This document shows positions 31,245 through 38,885 of a stretch of DNA of 48,584 nt, piece after piece. Below the pieces are notes generated by a model, which saw only the letters and a list, made by a program, of their open reading frames with translations, was not told the origin of the DNA and made no database searches. A program made the translations under genes and the position numbers. Location of the stretch: positions 1 through 48,584 of the forward strand of contig JAKARV010000017.1 of assembly GCA_021819205.1 (NCBI GenBank). Direction: 5' to 3'. The stretch comes from Actinomycetes bacterium (GTDB lineage Bacteria > Actinomycetota > Acidimicrobiia > Acidimicrobiales > Acidimicrobiaceae). Position 1 is the stretch's first letter. Every line of letters begins with the position of its first letter.

Positions 31245-31250
31245 TAGCCT
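31222..31250 (+). promoter_or_regulatory. Promoter of the leuA leader transcript
   Basis: TTGGCT at 31222-31227, a 17-bp spacer, and TAGCCT at 31245-31250 make a good -35/-10 pair. The -10 ends 7 nt before the GTG of the leader peptide, so the transcript probably starts at that codon. The -35 overlaps the serA coding end. Confidence 0.65.
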
Positions 31251-31257
31251 TGAAGCC

Positions 31258-31296
31258 GTGTTGGCTTTCATAGCGGTCGACGAGCTTCTTCTATAG
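31258..31296 (+). CDS. leuL: leuA leader peptide (attenuator sensor), 12 aa
   Basis: The ORF encodes MLAFIAVDELLL from GTG 31258 to TAG 31294-31296 and ends in three consecutive Leu codons (CTT CTT CTA), with a fourth Leu at position 2. It is followed at once by a hairpin and an intrinsic terminator, then leuA. Ribosome stalling at the terminal Leu codons when charged tRNA-Leu is scarce would be the trigger. No SD is present, and a well-spaced promoter ends just upstream, so leaderless initiation is likely, as for the ilvBNC leader. Confidence 0.8.
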   Translation: MLAFIAVDELLL

Positions 31297-31356
31297 GGCA
31301 GTTGCCACAGTGGCAGCTGCCCTTCACCCTCCCGTGCTTTGGCCGGGAGGGTTTTT
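31296..31356 (+). terminator. leuA transcription attenuator
   Basis: The first hairpin is GGGCAG-T-TGCCA (31296-31307), loop CAG, then TGGCA-G-CTGCCC (31311-31322), nearly perfect. The second is the terminator: ACCCTCCCG (31326-31334) pairs with CGGGAGGGT (31344-31352), followed by a run of Ts to 31356. It lies between the Leu-rich leader ORF and leuA. No simple antiterminator pairing was obvious by eye. Confidence 0.85.
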
Positions 31357-31401
31357 CATTGCAGGTGGAGCTGGTGGACCTTGAGACGAGGAGTGGTACA
31401 T

Positions 31402-32937
31402 ATGGCTGAGCGGGTTCTGATATTCGATACGACGCTGCGGGACGGGGAGCAGTCCCCGGGAATCTCTCTTGACCCGCTCGAGAAGCTGGAGATCGCCGAG
31501 CAGCTGGCCAAACTTGGGGTCGACTACATCGAGGCCGGTTTTCCGGTCGCGTCGCAGGGTGATTTCGATGCGGTCCAGGCGATAGCGCGCCGGGTGGAGG
31601 GGCCGGCTATCTGCGCTTTATCTCGAACTCACCTTGCCGACGTGGACCGATGCTGGGAGTCGATCAAGGACGCCAAGCGCTCCCGGATCCACGTCTTCAT
31701 CTCCACTTCACCGTCGCACCTCGAGCACATGCTGAAGATGGACCAGGCGCAGGTGCTGAAGGAGGTTCACCAGGGGGTCGGAAGGGCACGTTCCTACACT
31801 GCGGACGTCGAGTTCTCCCCGCAGGATGCGACCAGGACTCCGCTTGACTTCCTTTTCGAGGTGCTCCAAGAGGCGGTGGATGCCGGAGCTACGACTCTCA
31901 ACGTCCCCGATACGGTCGGCTACGGGATTCCCTGGGATTTTGGCCGAACTATAGAGGAGGTACGCCGGCAGGTGCGCGGGGAGTATGTCATCTCCTGCCA
32001 CTGCCACAACGACCTTGGCCTTGCCACCGCCAACTCCTTGTCGGCGGTGGAACATGGCGCCCGGCAGATCGAGTGCTGCATCAACGGCATCGGCGAGCGG
32101 GCTGGAAACGCCTCCCTGGAGGAGGTGGTTATGGCCCTCCGGATCAGGCCCGATGTCTTCGGGGGCATGGAGACCGGGGTAAGGACGGAGGAGCTTGCCC
32201 GGACGTCGCGGCTGGTTTCCCGGCTTACCGGCTACCCGGTACAGTACAACAAGGCCGTCGTCGGGAAGAACGCCTTTGCCCACGAGTCCGGCATTCACCA
32301 GCATGGCGTGCTCGCAGAACGGAGCACCTATGAGGTCATCGACGCTGCATCGGTGGGGCAGGTGGGTTCGCAGATCGTCCTTGGAAAGCACTCCGGACGG
32401 CACGCCTTCTCCAGCACGCTCAAGGAGATGGGGATCGAGCTCTCCGGCGACGCGCTAAACCTGGCTTTCGCCCGCTTCAAGGAGCTTGCCGATCGGAAGG
32501 TCCAGATCGGTGCGGCGGACCTGGAGGCGATCGTTGCCGAGGAGGTTGGCGGCCGCGCCGGCGAGCGTTTCGAGCTGCTCGACATGTCGGTCAGTGCCGC
32601 AACCGGCCAGAGCGCCACCGCCTCGGTGGAGATCGCCGATAATGGCGTCAAGGCGGCGGCGACCGCCGACGGAAACGGGATGGTGGACGCTTTGGGCAAG
32701 GCGCTCTCCCGGGCTACCGGGGTTCATGCCGACCTTACCGGCTTTACCGTGGCTTCGGTGACCGGAGGCGTCGACGCCCTCGGCGACGTCGTGGTCACGC
32801 TAGAGGCTGGCGGCCACAAGGTCTCGGGCCGGGGCATCTCTACCGACATCGTCGAGGCTTCGGCCCGGGCGTACCTCGACGGTCTCAACCGCCTCTCGAG
32901 GGTGCGGGAGAAGTTCTCCAACTCCGAAACCCCGTAG
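31402..32937 (+). CDS. leuA: 2-isopropylmalate synthase
   Basis: LeuA condenses 2-oxoisovalerate with acetyl-CoA, the first committed step to leucine. The 511-aa protein is the bacterial LeuA1 form: IFDTTLRDGEQSPG, metal ligands in SCHCHNDLGLATAN, NGIGERAGNASLEEV, VVGKNAFAHESGIHQHG, and a C-terminal LeuA regulatory domain (about 380-505, including GRGISTDIVEAS) for leucine feedback. ATG 31402 has GAGGAG about 9 nt upstream. An upstream in-frame extension to 31339 overlaps the attenuator terminator and lacks family similarity. The gene thus has both enzyme feedback and leader-peptide attenuation. Confidence 0.97.
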   Translation: MAERVLIFDTTLRDGEQSPGISLDPLEKLEIAEQLAKLGVDYIEAGFPVASQGDFDAVQAIARRVEGPAICALSRTHLADVDRCWESIKDAKRSRIHVFISTSPSHLEHMLKMDQAQVLKEVHQGVGRARSYTADVEFSPQDATRTPLDFLFEVLQEAVDAGATTLNVPDTVGYGIPWDFGRTIEEVRRQVRGEYVISCHCHNDLGLATANSLSAVEHGARQIECCINGIGERAGNASLEEVVMALRIRPDVFGGMETGVRTEELARTSRLVSRLTGYPVQYNKAVVGKNAFAHESGIHQHGVLAERSTYEVIDAASVGQVGSQIVLGKHSGRHAFSSTLKEMGIELSGDALNLAFARFKELADRKVQIGAADLEAIVAEEVGGRAGERFELLDMSVSAATGQSATASVEIADNGVKAAATADGNGMVDALGKALSRATGVHADLTGFTVASVTGGVDALGDVVVTLEAGGHKVSGRGISTDIVEASARAYLDGLNRLSRVREKFSNSETP

Positions 32938-32977
32938 GGCGGACTCCGTCTGATCCATGCGCGTTCCAGTGCGGTTT

Positions 32978-33011
32978 GGACCCGAACCGCGCGGAGGCGC
33001 GGTTCGGGTCC
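32978..33011. terminator. Strong hairpin between convergent leuA and MFS genes
   Basis: GGACCCGAACCGCGC (32978-32992) and GCGCGGTTCGGGTCC (32997-33011) form a perfect 15-bp stem with a GGAG loop. CTTT follows on the plus side and CAAA precedes it on the minus side reading, so it may terminate both leuA and the minus-strand catabolic operon, though the T-tracts are short. Confidence 0.7.
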
Positions 33012-33022
33012 CTTTCCACGGG

Positions 33023-34447
33023 CTAGACTGCGGAGATCTCCTCCAGGTTCCGACGATTGGTAGCGGGTCCCATCGTCCCGATTACCGTAGCTACGATAAC
33101 CATGGCGATCGAGATGAAGGCGAAGACGCCGCCAACTCCAAAGGCCTTCAGCAGCGCGACGATTGCGAAGCCGGTAAACGCGGAACTTAGCCGTGACCAA
33201 CTGTAGGTGAAGCCAACGCCAGTTGCCCGGATCCGGGTGGGGTAGAGTTCCGCTTGGTAGGAGTGGAAGAGGGTGCTGAACCAGTTGTTCAGCAGGGTGA
33301 TCACTACTCCGACGACGACTATCCACAGTGGAATCCGCATGAATGAAAAGATCACGCCTGACGCGGCTATCCCGAGCGAAACCAGGACGATCTGCCACTT
33401 GCGTTCCCATCGGTCAGACATGTACATCCCAATCACCGGTCCGAGCGGGTTGAAGATGGCGATCAGGAAGGTGTAGAACAGCGAGTGCAGCAGGGTTACC
33501 CCCTCGCTGACCAGAAGGGTTGGCACCCAGGCCGCGAAGCCGTAGAAGCCTACTGTCTGGAAGACGTTGAAGATTATCAGCATGATCGTGCGCTTGCGAT
33601 AGGGTGGGATCCAGATCTCCCGGAACTGTCCGGCCTCTTCTTTGGGCGCCAGGCTCGGAGTGGCCGGGGGTAACGGTCCGGTTTCGCGCTCTACCTGCCT
33701 CTCGATCTGGTCGAGAATCGCATTCGCTTTGTCGTGCTGTTCGTGCTCCTCGTACCAGCGGGGGGACTCGGGCAACCCCTGCCTTATCCACCACACCAGG
33801 ACGGATCCGAGCGCCCCAAAGAGGACCACCCACCTCCAACCGGCCCAGAGGAAGTGCGTGGGCACCAGAGTGTATGCGAGCAGGGCGACGACCGGCACCG
33901 CCCAGTAGGTGATGAATTGGCTGAAGGCGATGTAGTGGCCGCGCCGGGACGCCGGCGTCATCTCGCTTACGTAGGTGTCGATGATCACCAGCTGGGCACC
34001 GACGCCGAAGCCGGCGCACATCCTGAAGACGTCCAGCCAGAGCGCCGATGGCGACACCGCCATCAACAGGGTGAAGGTCGAGTAGATGAGCAGCGAGTAG
34101 ACGTATCCCTTGCGGCGCCCGATCCGGTCGCTTACTCGTCCAAAGATCGATGTGCCAAAAAACATGCCGAGGAAGCCGGCACCAACGAAGTATGCGAGGC
34201 CGGTAAGCGGCAAGAACTTTGCCTCAACAAGCGCCGCCCCTACGGCGCCGGCGAGGAAGAGTTCGTAGAATTCGAAGAAGCCTCCGGTAGATACCCGCGC
34301 CACCAGGCGCGTAAAGTACTTGCTAGCCGGAAGGCGGTTGATCCGATCGATCGATGTGATCGCGGATTGAGCATTTGCAGTCAAAGATGTCCCCCAATCT
34401 CGTTCAATGGTTGCCGATAATTCACAAGATTTGACGCTTTGATTCAA
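33023..34447 (-). CDS. MFS transporter, sugar/metabolite-porter type
   Basis: The roughly 474-aa protein has 12 predicted membrane helices and the MFS loop motifs GRVSDRIGRRKGY (loop 2-3) and DRWERK (loop 8-9), with PESPRWYEEHEQ after helix 6 as in sugar porters and aromatic/organic acid symporters. The TTG at 34447 overlaps the lyase stop as TTGA; TTG 34384, after GGGGGAC, would remove 21 poorly conserved residues and is equally possible. Being last in the CoA-transferase/lyase operon, it probably imports that pathway's substrate. Substrate identity is not visible in the sequence. Confidence 0.88.
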   Translation of the reverse strand: MNQSVKSCELSATIERDWGTSLTANAQSAITSIDRINRLPASKYFTRLVARVSTGGFFEFYELFLAGAVGAALVEAKFLPLTGLAYFVGAGFLGMFFGTSIFGRVSDRIGRRKGYVYSLLIYSTFTLLMAVSPSALWLDVFRMCAGFGVGAQLVIIDTYVSEMTPASRRGHYIAFSQFITYWAVPVVALLAYTLVPTHFLWAGWRWVVLFGALGSVLVWWIRQGLPESPRWYEEHEQHDKANAILDQIERQVERETGPLPPATPSLAPKEEAGQFREIWIPPYRKRTIMLIIFNVFQTVGFYGFAAWVPTLLVSEGVTLLHSLFYTFLIAIFNPLGPVIGMYMSDRWERKWQIVLVSLGIAASGVIFSFMRIPLWIVVVGVVITLLNNWFSTLFHSYQAELYPTRIRATGVGFTYSWSRLSSAFTGFAIVALLKAFGVGGVFAFISIAMVIVATVIGTMGPATNRRNLEEISAV

Positions 34448-35319
34448 ACCATGGCGCCTCCTTCAGCCACCGGAGACGCGGCGGCGAGGATGCGCTTGCG
34501 AAGCTGCGCAAGTAGCTCGAGATTGACGCCGGTATCGAACCCCTGGCCCTCGAGGAAGCGAACCAAGGTCTCGGTGTCGAGGTTGCCGGCGGCACCGGGC
34601 GCGTAGGGACAGCCCCCGAGGGAGCCGAGTGCGGAGTCGAAGCGGGTGACACCCTCCTCGATGGCGGCAGCGACGCTGGACAATCCCCAACCGTTGCGGT
34701 CGTGGAGGTGCAGGCCAAGGGGAAAGCCGTCTCCTACCGTCCTGCGGATGGCCCGGATGCGTTCTTTGACCATCGCCGGGGTGGCAGTTCCCAGCGTGTC
34801 GGCCAAGTTGATCATCTCAACACCTGCGGCAAGGTACATTTCGGTCGCCTCGATTACGTGGCCGACAGGGACAATCCCATCGAAGGGGCACTCGAAGGCC
34901 ACGCTGATTCCCCCCCGCGCCACCACTCCTTGCTCGGCCGCGATAGTTGCCGCGTCGTTGGCGATCTTCAACGCCTCTTTTCGCGAGTGGTTCAAATTCG
35001 CCCTGCTGTGCCCCTCACTCGCGGAAGTAACCAGCAGCACTCTGCGGGCTCCGGCGCGAATTGCCCTCTCCACTCCCCTGCGGTTAGGGGTGAGGGCGAC
35101 CAGCCGATCAGCGACATCAAGCACCATTGGGATGAGGTCGTCGGCGTCTTTCAGCATCGGGATTCGGGACGGGTTGGTGAAGGACGTCGCTTCAATAAAG
35201 GGAAGTCCGGCCTCGGCTAGCCCCTCGATTAGCGCTACTTTTTTCGGGAGGGGTACGTAGGCCGGGGCGTCTTGCAAGCCGTCCCGCGGAGTCACGTCGG
35301 TGATGGAAATCTTGTTCAT
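34444..35319 (-). CDS. mvaB: Hydroxymethylglutaryl-CoA lyase
   Basis: HMG-CoA lyase cleaves (S)-HMG-CoA to acetoacetate and acetyl-CoA. The catalytic TIM barrel begins with ITDVTPRDGLQDAP (metal-binding Asp and catalytic Arg). The metal-binding HLHDRNGWGL is present, and the family signature SLGGCPYAPGAAGN with the catalytic Cys is near residue 225. ATG 35319 has AGGAGA about 8 nt upstream on the minus strand and gives 291 aa. Close relatives can act on citramalyl-CoA or similar 3-hydroxyacyl-CoAs, so the exact substrate is an inference. It lies between the amidohydrolase and the transporter. Confidence 0.88.
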   Translation of the reverse strand: MNKISITDVTPRDGLQDAPAYVPLPKKVALIEGLAEAGLPFIEATSFTNPSRIPMLKDADDLIPMVLDVADRLVALTPNRRGVERAIRAGARRVLLVTSASEGHSRANLNHSRKEALKIANDAATIAAEQGVVARGGISVAFECPFDGIVPVGHVIEATEMYLAAGVEMINLADTLGTATPAMVKERIRAIRRTVGDGFPLGLHLHDRNGWGLSSVAAAIEEGVTRFDSALGSLGGCPYAPGAAGNLDTETLVRFLEGQGFDTGVNLELLAQLRKRILAAASPVAEGGAMV

Positions 35320-35330
35320 CTGGGAGTCTC

Positions 35331-36374
35331 CTATTTGTCGCTGGCTACTACACGGTGCGCGTATACGGCGTACGCCACTCTCCACGCGTGCTTGGCGGTT
35401 CTGGTTTCTTGCTCGCAGTCTTCGGCATGAAAGTGCCCCGCTTCCCGGCGGAGAACCGCCAAAGAACCCTCGGGCATGGCGAGCTGCAGATACTCGCTTG
35501 GCCTCGTCACCGTTGCCTGGTATAGCTGCGGCCAGCTAAGTCCGGCACTGTGAAGTTTCGAGCAGAGATGGGCGAGGCCGATGAGGGGCGGGCGGTCCAA
35601 GGTGTTGCGGGTGAGATCGGTGCTAACGGTGTCGGCTTCGATGCCGAGTTGGTGCGCTGCTTCAAAAACCTTCCACGAGAAGTGGTTAGAGCCGTGGCCA
35701 AGGTCGAGGAGAATGCCTTTGCCTCTAGCGGTTGCAATTGCGGGATCGATTCCGGTTTCGGTGAGTATTGACCCTTGGCGCCCGTGGTACACGTGGGTGA
35801 TTACGTCACCAGCTTGCAGGGTGTTGACGATGTCGGAGAGCGGGATGCGGGCGTTGGTGATGTGTACCATCAGGGGAGCCTCCAGGCGCCGGGCGATTTT
35901 GGCTCCGTCGGCGAGGAGCAGCTCATCTTCGGCAGGGCCGCCCTGGCCAAGGCGGATCTTTAGGCCAACGAGCTGGTGGCGATTGGCCGCGTAGGTACTG
36001 AGGATCGCAGCGTTGGAGCCAAGACCCTGGTAGGGTTCGCCGGCCGGCGAGAGCAGCCCGTAGGGTAACAGTGACAGCCACCGCTTGTACGGGAATCCCT
36101 CTTGGAGCGCAGGAAGGTTTTTCCACCCGAAGGTGCCTGCGTCGGCCGCCGCAAAGACGCCGCTGCGATAGAGATCCGCAGGGATTACTCCTATTTGGTT
36201 GTGATCGCGGTCGCCCAGATGGAGATGGAAGTCGACGAAGCCCGGCCAGATCAAATCTTCTTCGGCAAGCACCAGCTCTTGGCTCGGTCCAATTACTTCC
36301 AGTTCAAGCAGGCTGTTCCGCTCGGGCTTCCCGCCAAGAAAGGAGATCCCGGAGATTAAGCGAAGCGTTCCCAT
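35331..36374 (-). CDS. Amidohydrolase/deacetylase-family metallohydrolase
   Basis: The 347-aa protein belongs to the amidohydrolase superfamily and resembles the EF_0837/dihydroorotase-like group. Metal ligands are visible: HLHLGD after VDF, the bridging Lys in LVGLKIRLG, His in MVHITNA and ITHVYHG, and the catalytic Asp in STDLTR. LDLGHGSNHFSW is also conserved in this group. It probably hydrolyses an amide, N-acyl or lactone bond. In this operon it may release an acid later activated by the CoA-transferase; that role is inferred from position alone. The ATG has only a weak SD, and gaps to both neighbours are 11-13 bp. Confidence 0.78.
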   Translation of the reverse strand: MGTLRLISGISFLGGKPERNSLLELEVIGPSQELVLAEEDLIWPGFVDFHLHLGDRDHNQIGVIPADLYRSGVFAAADAGTFGWKNLPALQEGFPYKRWLSLLPYGLLSPAGEPYQGLGSNAAILSTYAANRHQLVGLKIRLGQGGPAEDELLLADGAKIARRLEAPLMVHITNARIPLSDIVNTLQAGDVITHVYHGRQGSILTETGIDPAIATARGKGILLDLGHGSNHFSWKVFEAAHQLGIEADTVSTDLTRNTLDRPPLIGLAHLCSKLHSAGLSWPQLYQATVTRPSEYLQLAMPEGSLAVLRREAGHFHAEDCEQETRTAKHAWRVAYAVYAHRVVASDK

Positions 36375-36387
36375 GTGAAAGCCCTGC

Positions 36388-37596
36388 TTACCGGATTACT
36401 CCGAGGTCGCGAAGTTTTTTCACTTCGTGCTGGGGCATTCCAAGGTACTCGGCAAGCACCGACTCGGTGTCTTCTCCGATCTCTCCTCCAGCCCAGCGGA
36501 TCGCGCCTGGGGAGGTCGCAAGTTTTGGAACTACATCAAGCATCTCCACCGATTCGCCGGAGCGGGTGTAGGTTCGCCGGATCATCTTGCGCGCGGCAAG
36601 CTGCGGATCTTCGTAGAGGTCTTTTGCGCTCATCACCGGCCCCGATGGAATTTGCGCACCTTCAAGAAGGCGCAGCAGCGAGTCGTGGTCGTGCTGCACG
36701 CTCCAGCTTGCGATCGCTTCGTCCAGTTCGTCGGCGGCTGCGACCCGACCGGAGTTGGTCATGAGCCGAGGATCGTCGGCGAGTTCTGGTCGGTTCATCG
36801 CTTTGGCGAGGCTGACAAAGGTCTTGGTGCTGTTGGCGCTGATCGCCACCCAGCGGTTGTCCGATGTCGGGTAGATGTTCGATGGTGCCGATCGGAGCAG
36901 CTGATTTCCGGTTCGCTCCTGCACGATGCCGGCGTTGGCGTACTCCGGAATCAGCCCCTCGGTTATGGCGAGCACGGACTCGTTGAGCGCGACGTCCACG
37001 AACTCTCCCCGGTGGTCGGGATCCGCTTCCCGCCTCCGGAGGGCGACCAGGATGCCGATGACTGCTTGGAGCGCTGCGAGCTCGTCGCCAACCGAGAGGC
37101 CGGTCCGCACTGGCGGCCGGTCGGGAAAGCCGGTGACGTAGCGAATCCCGCCCATGGCCTCGGCGATGTTACCGAAGCCAGGTCGCATCCGATACGGGCC
37201 GGTAGCCCCGAAACCCGAGATGTTGGCGTAGACGATGGCCGGGTTGGCGGCGGATACGTCGGTGTAGCCGAGCCCCCAGGACTCCATTCTCCCGGGTCTG
37301 AGGTTGGACACCAGGACGTCGCACTTCTTCGCGAGCTCCAGCGATATCTGCCGCCCCTTTGGGTCGTTGTGATCGATCGCTACCAGCCGCTTGCCTCGGG
37401 CCTGCATCCGCCACCACCAGCTGCTCGAGTCTTTGATGCTGGCGCCCCAGCCTCGGAGCGGGTCTCCGCTAGGCGCCTCGACCTTGACGACATCGGCGCC
37501 GAAGTCGGCGAGTATCCTCCCAACTGAGGGCGCGGCAACGAACTGGCCAAACTCGATGACCCGCAGCCCGTCGAGTGGAGGGGTGTTGCCGGTCAT
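36388..37596 (-). CDS. Family III CoA-transferase (CaiB/BaiF)
   Basis: The 402-aa enzyme moves CoA from an acyl-CoA donor to a carboxylic acid. LDGLRVIEFGQFVAAPSVGR opens the protein, followed by ADFGADVVKVEAPSGDPLRGW, LVSNLRPGRMESWGLGY, ISGFGATGPYRMRPGF, and the conserved catalytic Asp in GLSVGDELAAL. ATG 37596 overlaps the iclR stop as ATGA. A frame open 74 codons upstream lies inside iclR and is not coding. With HMG-CoA lyase in the same operon, activation of 3-hydroxy-3-methylglutarate or a related branched diacid is a reasonable guess. Confidence 0.88.
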   Translation of the reverse strand: MTGNTPPLDGLRVIEFGQFVAAPSVGRILADFGADVVKVEAPSGDPLRGWGASIKDSSSWWWRMQARGKRLVAIDHNDPKGRQISLELAKKCDVLVSNLRPGRMESWGLGYTDVSAANPAIVYANISGFGATGPYRMRPGFGNIAEAMGGIRYVTGFPDRPPVRTGLSVGDELAALQAVIGILVALRRREADPDHRGEFVDVALNESVLAITEGLIPEYANAGIVQERTGNQLLRSAPSNIYPTSDNRWVAISANSTKTFVSLAKAMNRPELADDPRLMTNSGRVAAADELDEAIASWSVQHDHDSLLRLLEGAQIPSGPVMSAKDLYEDPQLAARKMIRRTYTRSGESVEMLDVVPKLATSPGAIRWAGGEIGEDTESVLAEYLGMPQHEVKKLRDLGVIR

Positions 37597-38363
37597 GCAT
37601 CCCCTTCGATCTGGCCCTCGAGAATTTTTGCCTCTGTTTTGAGCCGTGCAGCCATCTCCATGACACGTCCGTTCGAAAAGCGCATTCGGGGGCCGGAGAG
37701 GCTGAGCGCTGCGGCTACCCGCCCGTTTGATTCGAAGATCGGCACGCTGATCGAGGCGAGAACCGGGTCGCGTTCGCCCAGCGTGATCGCCCAACCCTGC
37801 TCCCTGATTGCTTGCCATCCTTCTTGTGGCGGTACAACTGGCACTTTTGACGCCGTTCGAGAGTCGATGATGAGGCGTTCTCGCTCGTCGTCAGCCGCCC
37901 AGGCAAGAAGGACGCGCCCTCCGGAACCGACGTGGAGGGGGATCGACATTCCAACGCTCAAATTGTGCCTTATCGGTTCCGTGCCCTCCAGCCGGGCGAT
38001 GCAAGTCCTGGTAGAGCCGCTTCTAACGAAGATGCTTGCCGTCTCTCCAAAGGCTTCGACTAGCCGATGGAGCACCGGGCCGCTTGCCGCCCTAATCCCG
38101 CCGACGCTGAGCGCGGCCAGTGCCCAGTAGATCAGCTTGGGTCCGGGCTGGAGCGAAGGGGTAAGAACCTCCTGGGCGGTCAGGGTCTGGAGGATCCGAT
38201 GGACGGTGGTTCGCGGTAACTCGAGATCGTTCGCAAGCTGCGAGATCGATTCTGGCTTGTCGCCGGCCAGGGCGTCTAGCACCTGGAACGCCTTTACCAG
38301 GACCGCTATCGCTTCGCCTTGATCAGGTGTCCGTATAGTGGATAGGTTATCCGTATGCTGCAC
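37593..38363 (-). CDS. IclR-family transcriptional regulator
   Basis: The 256-aa protein has an N-terminal winged helix-turn-helix (about 20-80, ISQLANDLELPRTTVHRIL) and a C-terminal effector domain with HVGSGGRVLLAW and the GWAITLGERDPVLASISVPIFE segment split by short turns. IclR proteins usually control an adjacent catabolic operon and bind its substrate. Here the regulator is the first gene of the operon and overlaps the CoA-transferase by 4 bp. The GTG start lies 6 nt after a strong -10, so its mRNA is probably leaderless. The promoter contains a palindrome that would allow autoregulation. Confidence 0.93.
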   Translation of the reverse strand: MQHTDNLSTIRTPDQGEAIAVLVKAFQVLDALAGDKPESISQLANDLELPRTTVHRILQTLTAQEVLTPSLQPGPKLIYWALAALSVGGIRAASGPVLHRLVEAFGETASIFVRSGSTRTCIARLEGTEPIRHNLSVGMSIPLHVGSGGRVLLAWAADDERERLIIDSRTASKVPVVPPQEGWQAIREQGWAITLGERDPVLASISVPIFESNGRVAAALSLSGPRMRFSNGRVMEMAARLKTEAKILEGQIEGDA

Positions 38364-38364
38364 A

Positions 38365-38398
38365 GGAGTAGGATACTCCAGGCTGCCTCTGCAGTCAA
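38365..38398 (-). promoter_or_regulatory. Promoter of the iclR catabolic operon with overlapping operator palindrome
   Basis: On the minus strand TTGACT (38398-38393), a 17-bp spacer and TATCCT (38375-38370) form a near-consensus promoter, 6 nt before the GTG of iclR. The palindrome GGAGTA-N3-TACTCC (38365-38379) covers the -10 and the start region. A second, weaker palindrome, GGATA-N3-TATCC, lies at 38340-38352, centred 26 bp away inside the first codons. These are good candidates for IclR operator sites, implying repression of the whole operon including the regulator. Confidence 0.7.
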
Positions 38399-38422
38399 GC
38401 GATACGAGGGCGAAATTCGCGG

Positions 38423-38611
38423 TTGACGCACGTCTGCCTTCTGGTGGTGTCGAGTGGGATTACCGAGGTGCTGATCGTCAGTGGCGGTGCGGCCTTGCAA
38501 AACCACATAAGTTGCCGACTGGCGGGTACGGCTTTCCCGGAGATCGACAGAGTGGCTAGCGCGGCGAAGTGGCTCTTGAAGAGCTTCCGCCCAAGGGATG
38601 AGGAGCGGTAA
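38423..38611 (+). CDS. Possible small ORF between iclR and tRNA-Gln, 62 aa
   Basis: The 368-bp stretch between iclR and tRNA-Gln (38364-38731) has no convincing gene. The best candidate is this TTG-started frame, with a fairly high third-position GC and a GAGGG about 12 nt upstream. It begins with a hydrophobic stretch (VCLLVVSSGITEVLIVSGG) and ends in a charged tail (FRPRDEER). I recognise no family. It could be a gene remnant. Nothing else was seen in 38612-38731. Confidence 0.22.
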   Translation: MTHVCLLVVSSGITEVLIVSGGAALQNHISCRLAGTAFPEIDRVASAAKWLLKSFRPRDEER

Positions 38612-38731
38612 ATGGCGACTGCCCCGCTCGTGTACGAGCTGAAACTACCGTAGCCTATCTGTTCTGTCTGCTGGCCCGCCGCGATATCCGCAGAGCTTCG
38701 AAGTACTTGCTAAAGATGACAGCGAACCCAG

Positions 38732-38802
38732 CTCGGGGGGGAGGACTCGAACCCCCAATGGCAGGGCCAGAACCTGCAGTGTTGCCGATTACACCACCCC
38801 CG
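38732..38802 (-). tRNA. tRNA-Gln (anticodon CUG)
   Basis: A 71-nt cloverleaf on the minus strand has acceptor TCGGGGG pairing with CCCCCGA, anticodon arm CTGCAGG-TTCTGGC-like loop with CTG, and T arm GGGGG-TTCGAGT-CCTCC. Discriminator is G and CCA is not encoded. It lies 83 bp downstream of gltX on the same strand. The GluRS, with GatCAB, would supply its glutamine. Confidence 0.93.
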
Positions 38803-38812
38803 AAGGTGAGGT

Positions 38813-38818
38813 TATCTT
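38813..38818 (-). promoter_or_regulatory. Candidate -10 element of tRNA-Gln
   Basis: TAAGAT on the minus strand ends 10 nt before the mature tRNA 5' end. It gives tRNA-Gln a possible promoter of its own in addition to read-through from gltX. No good -35 was found. Confidence 0.35.
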
Positions 38819-38885
38819 ACTAGCTGGCGAAGCGGAGCCTGCTTCCGGCAAGGGCGACCCTTGGTCTGTGTGGCTGCGAAGGCAG

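Noticed and set aside
30276-31271. 331-aa open frame antisense to serA
   Set aside because: It is a shadow of serA with no start signal or domain.
31339-31401. N-terminal extension of leuA in the same frame
   Set aside because: It overlaps the terminator stem, and ATG 31402 with its SD gives the normal LeuA start.
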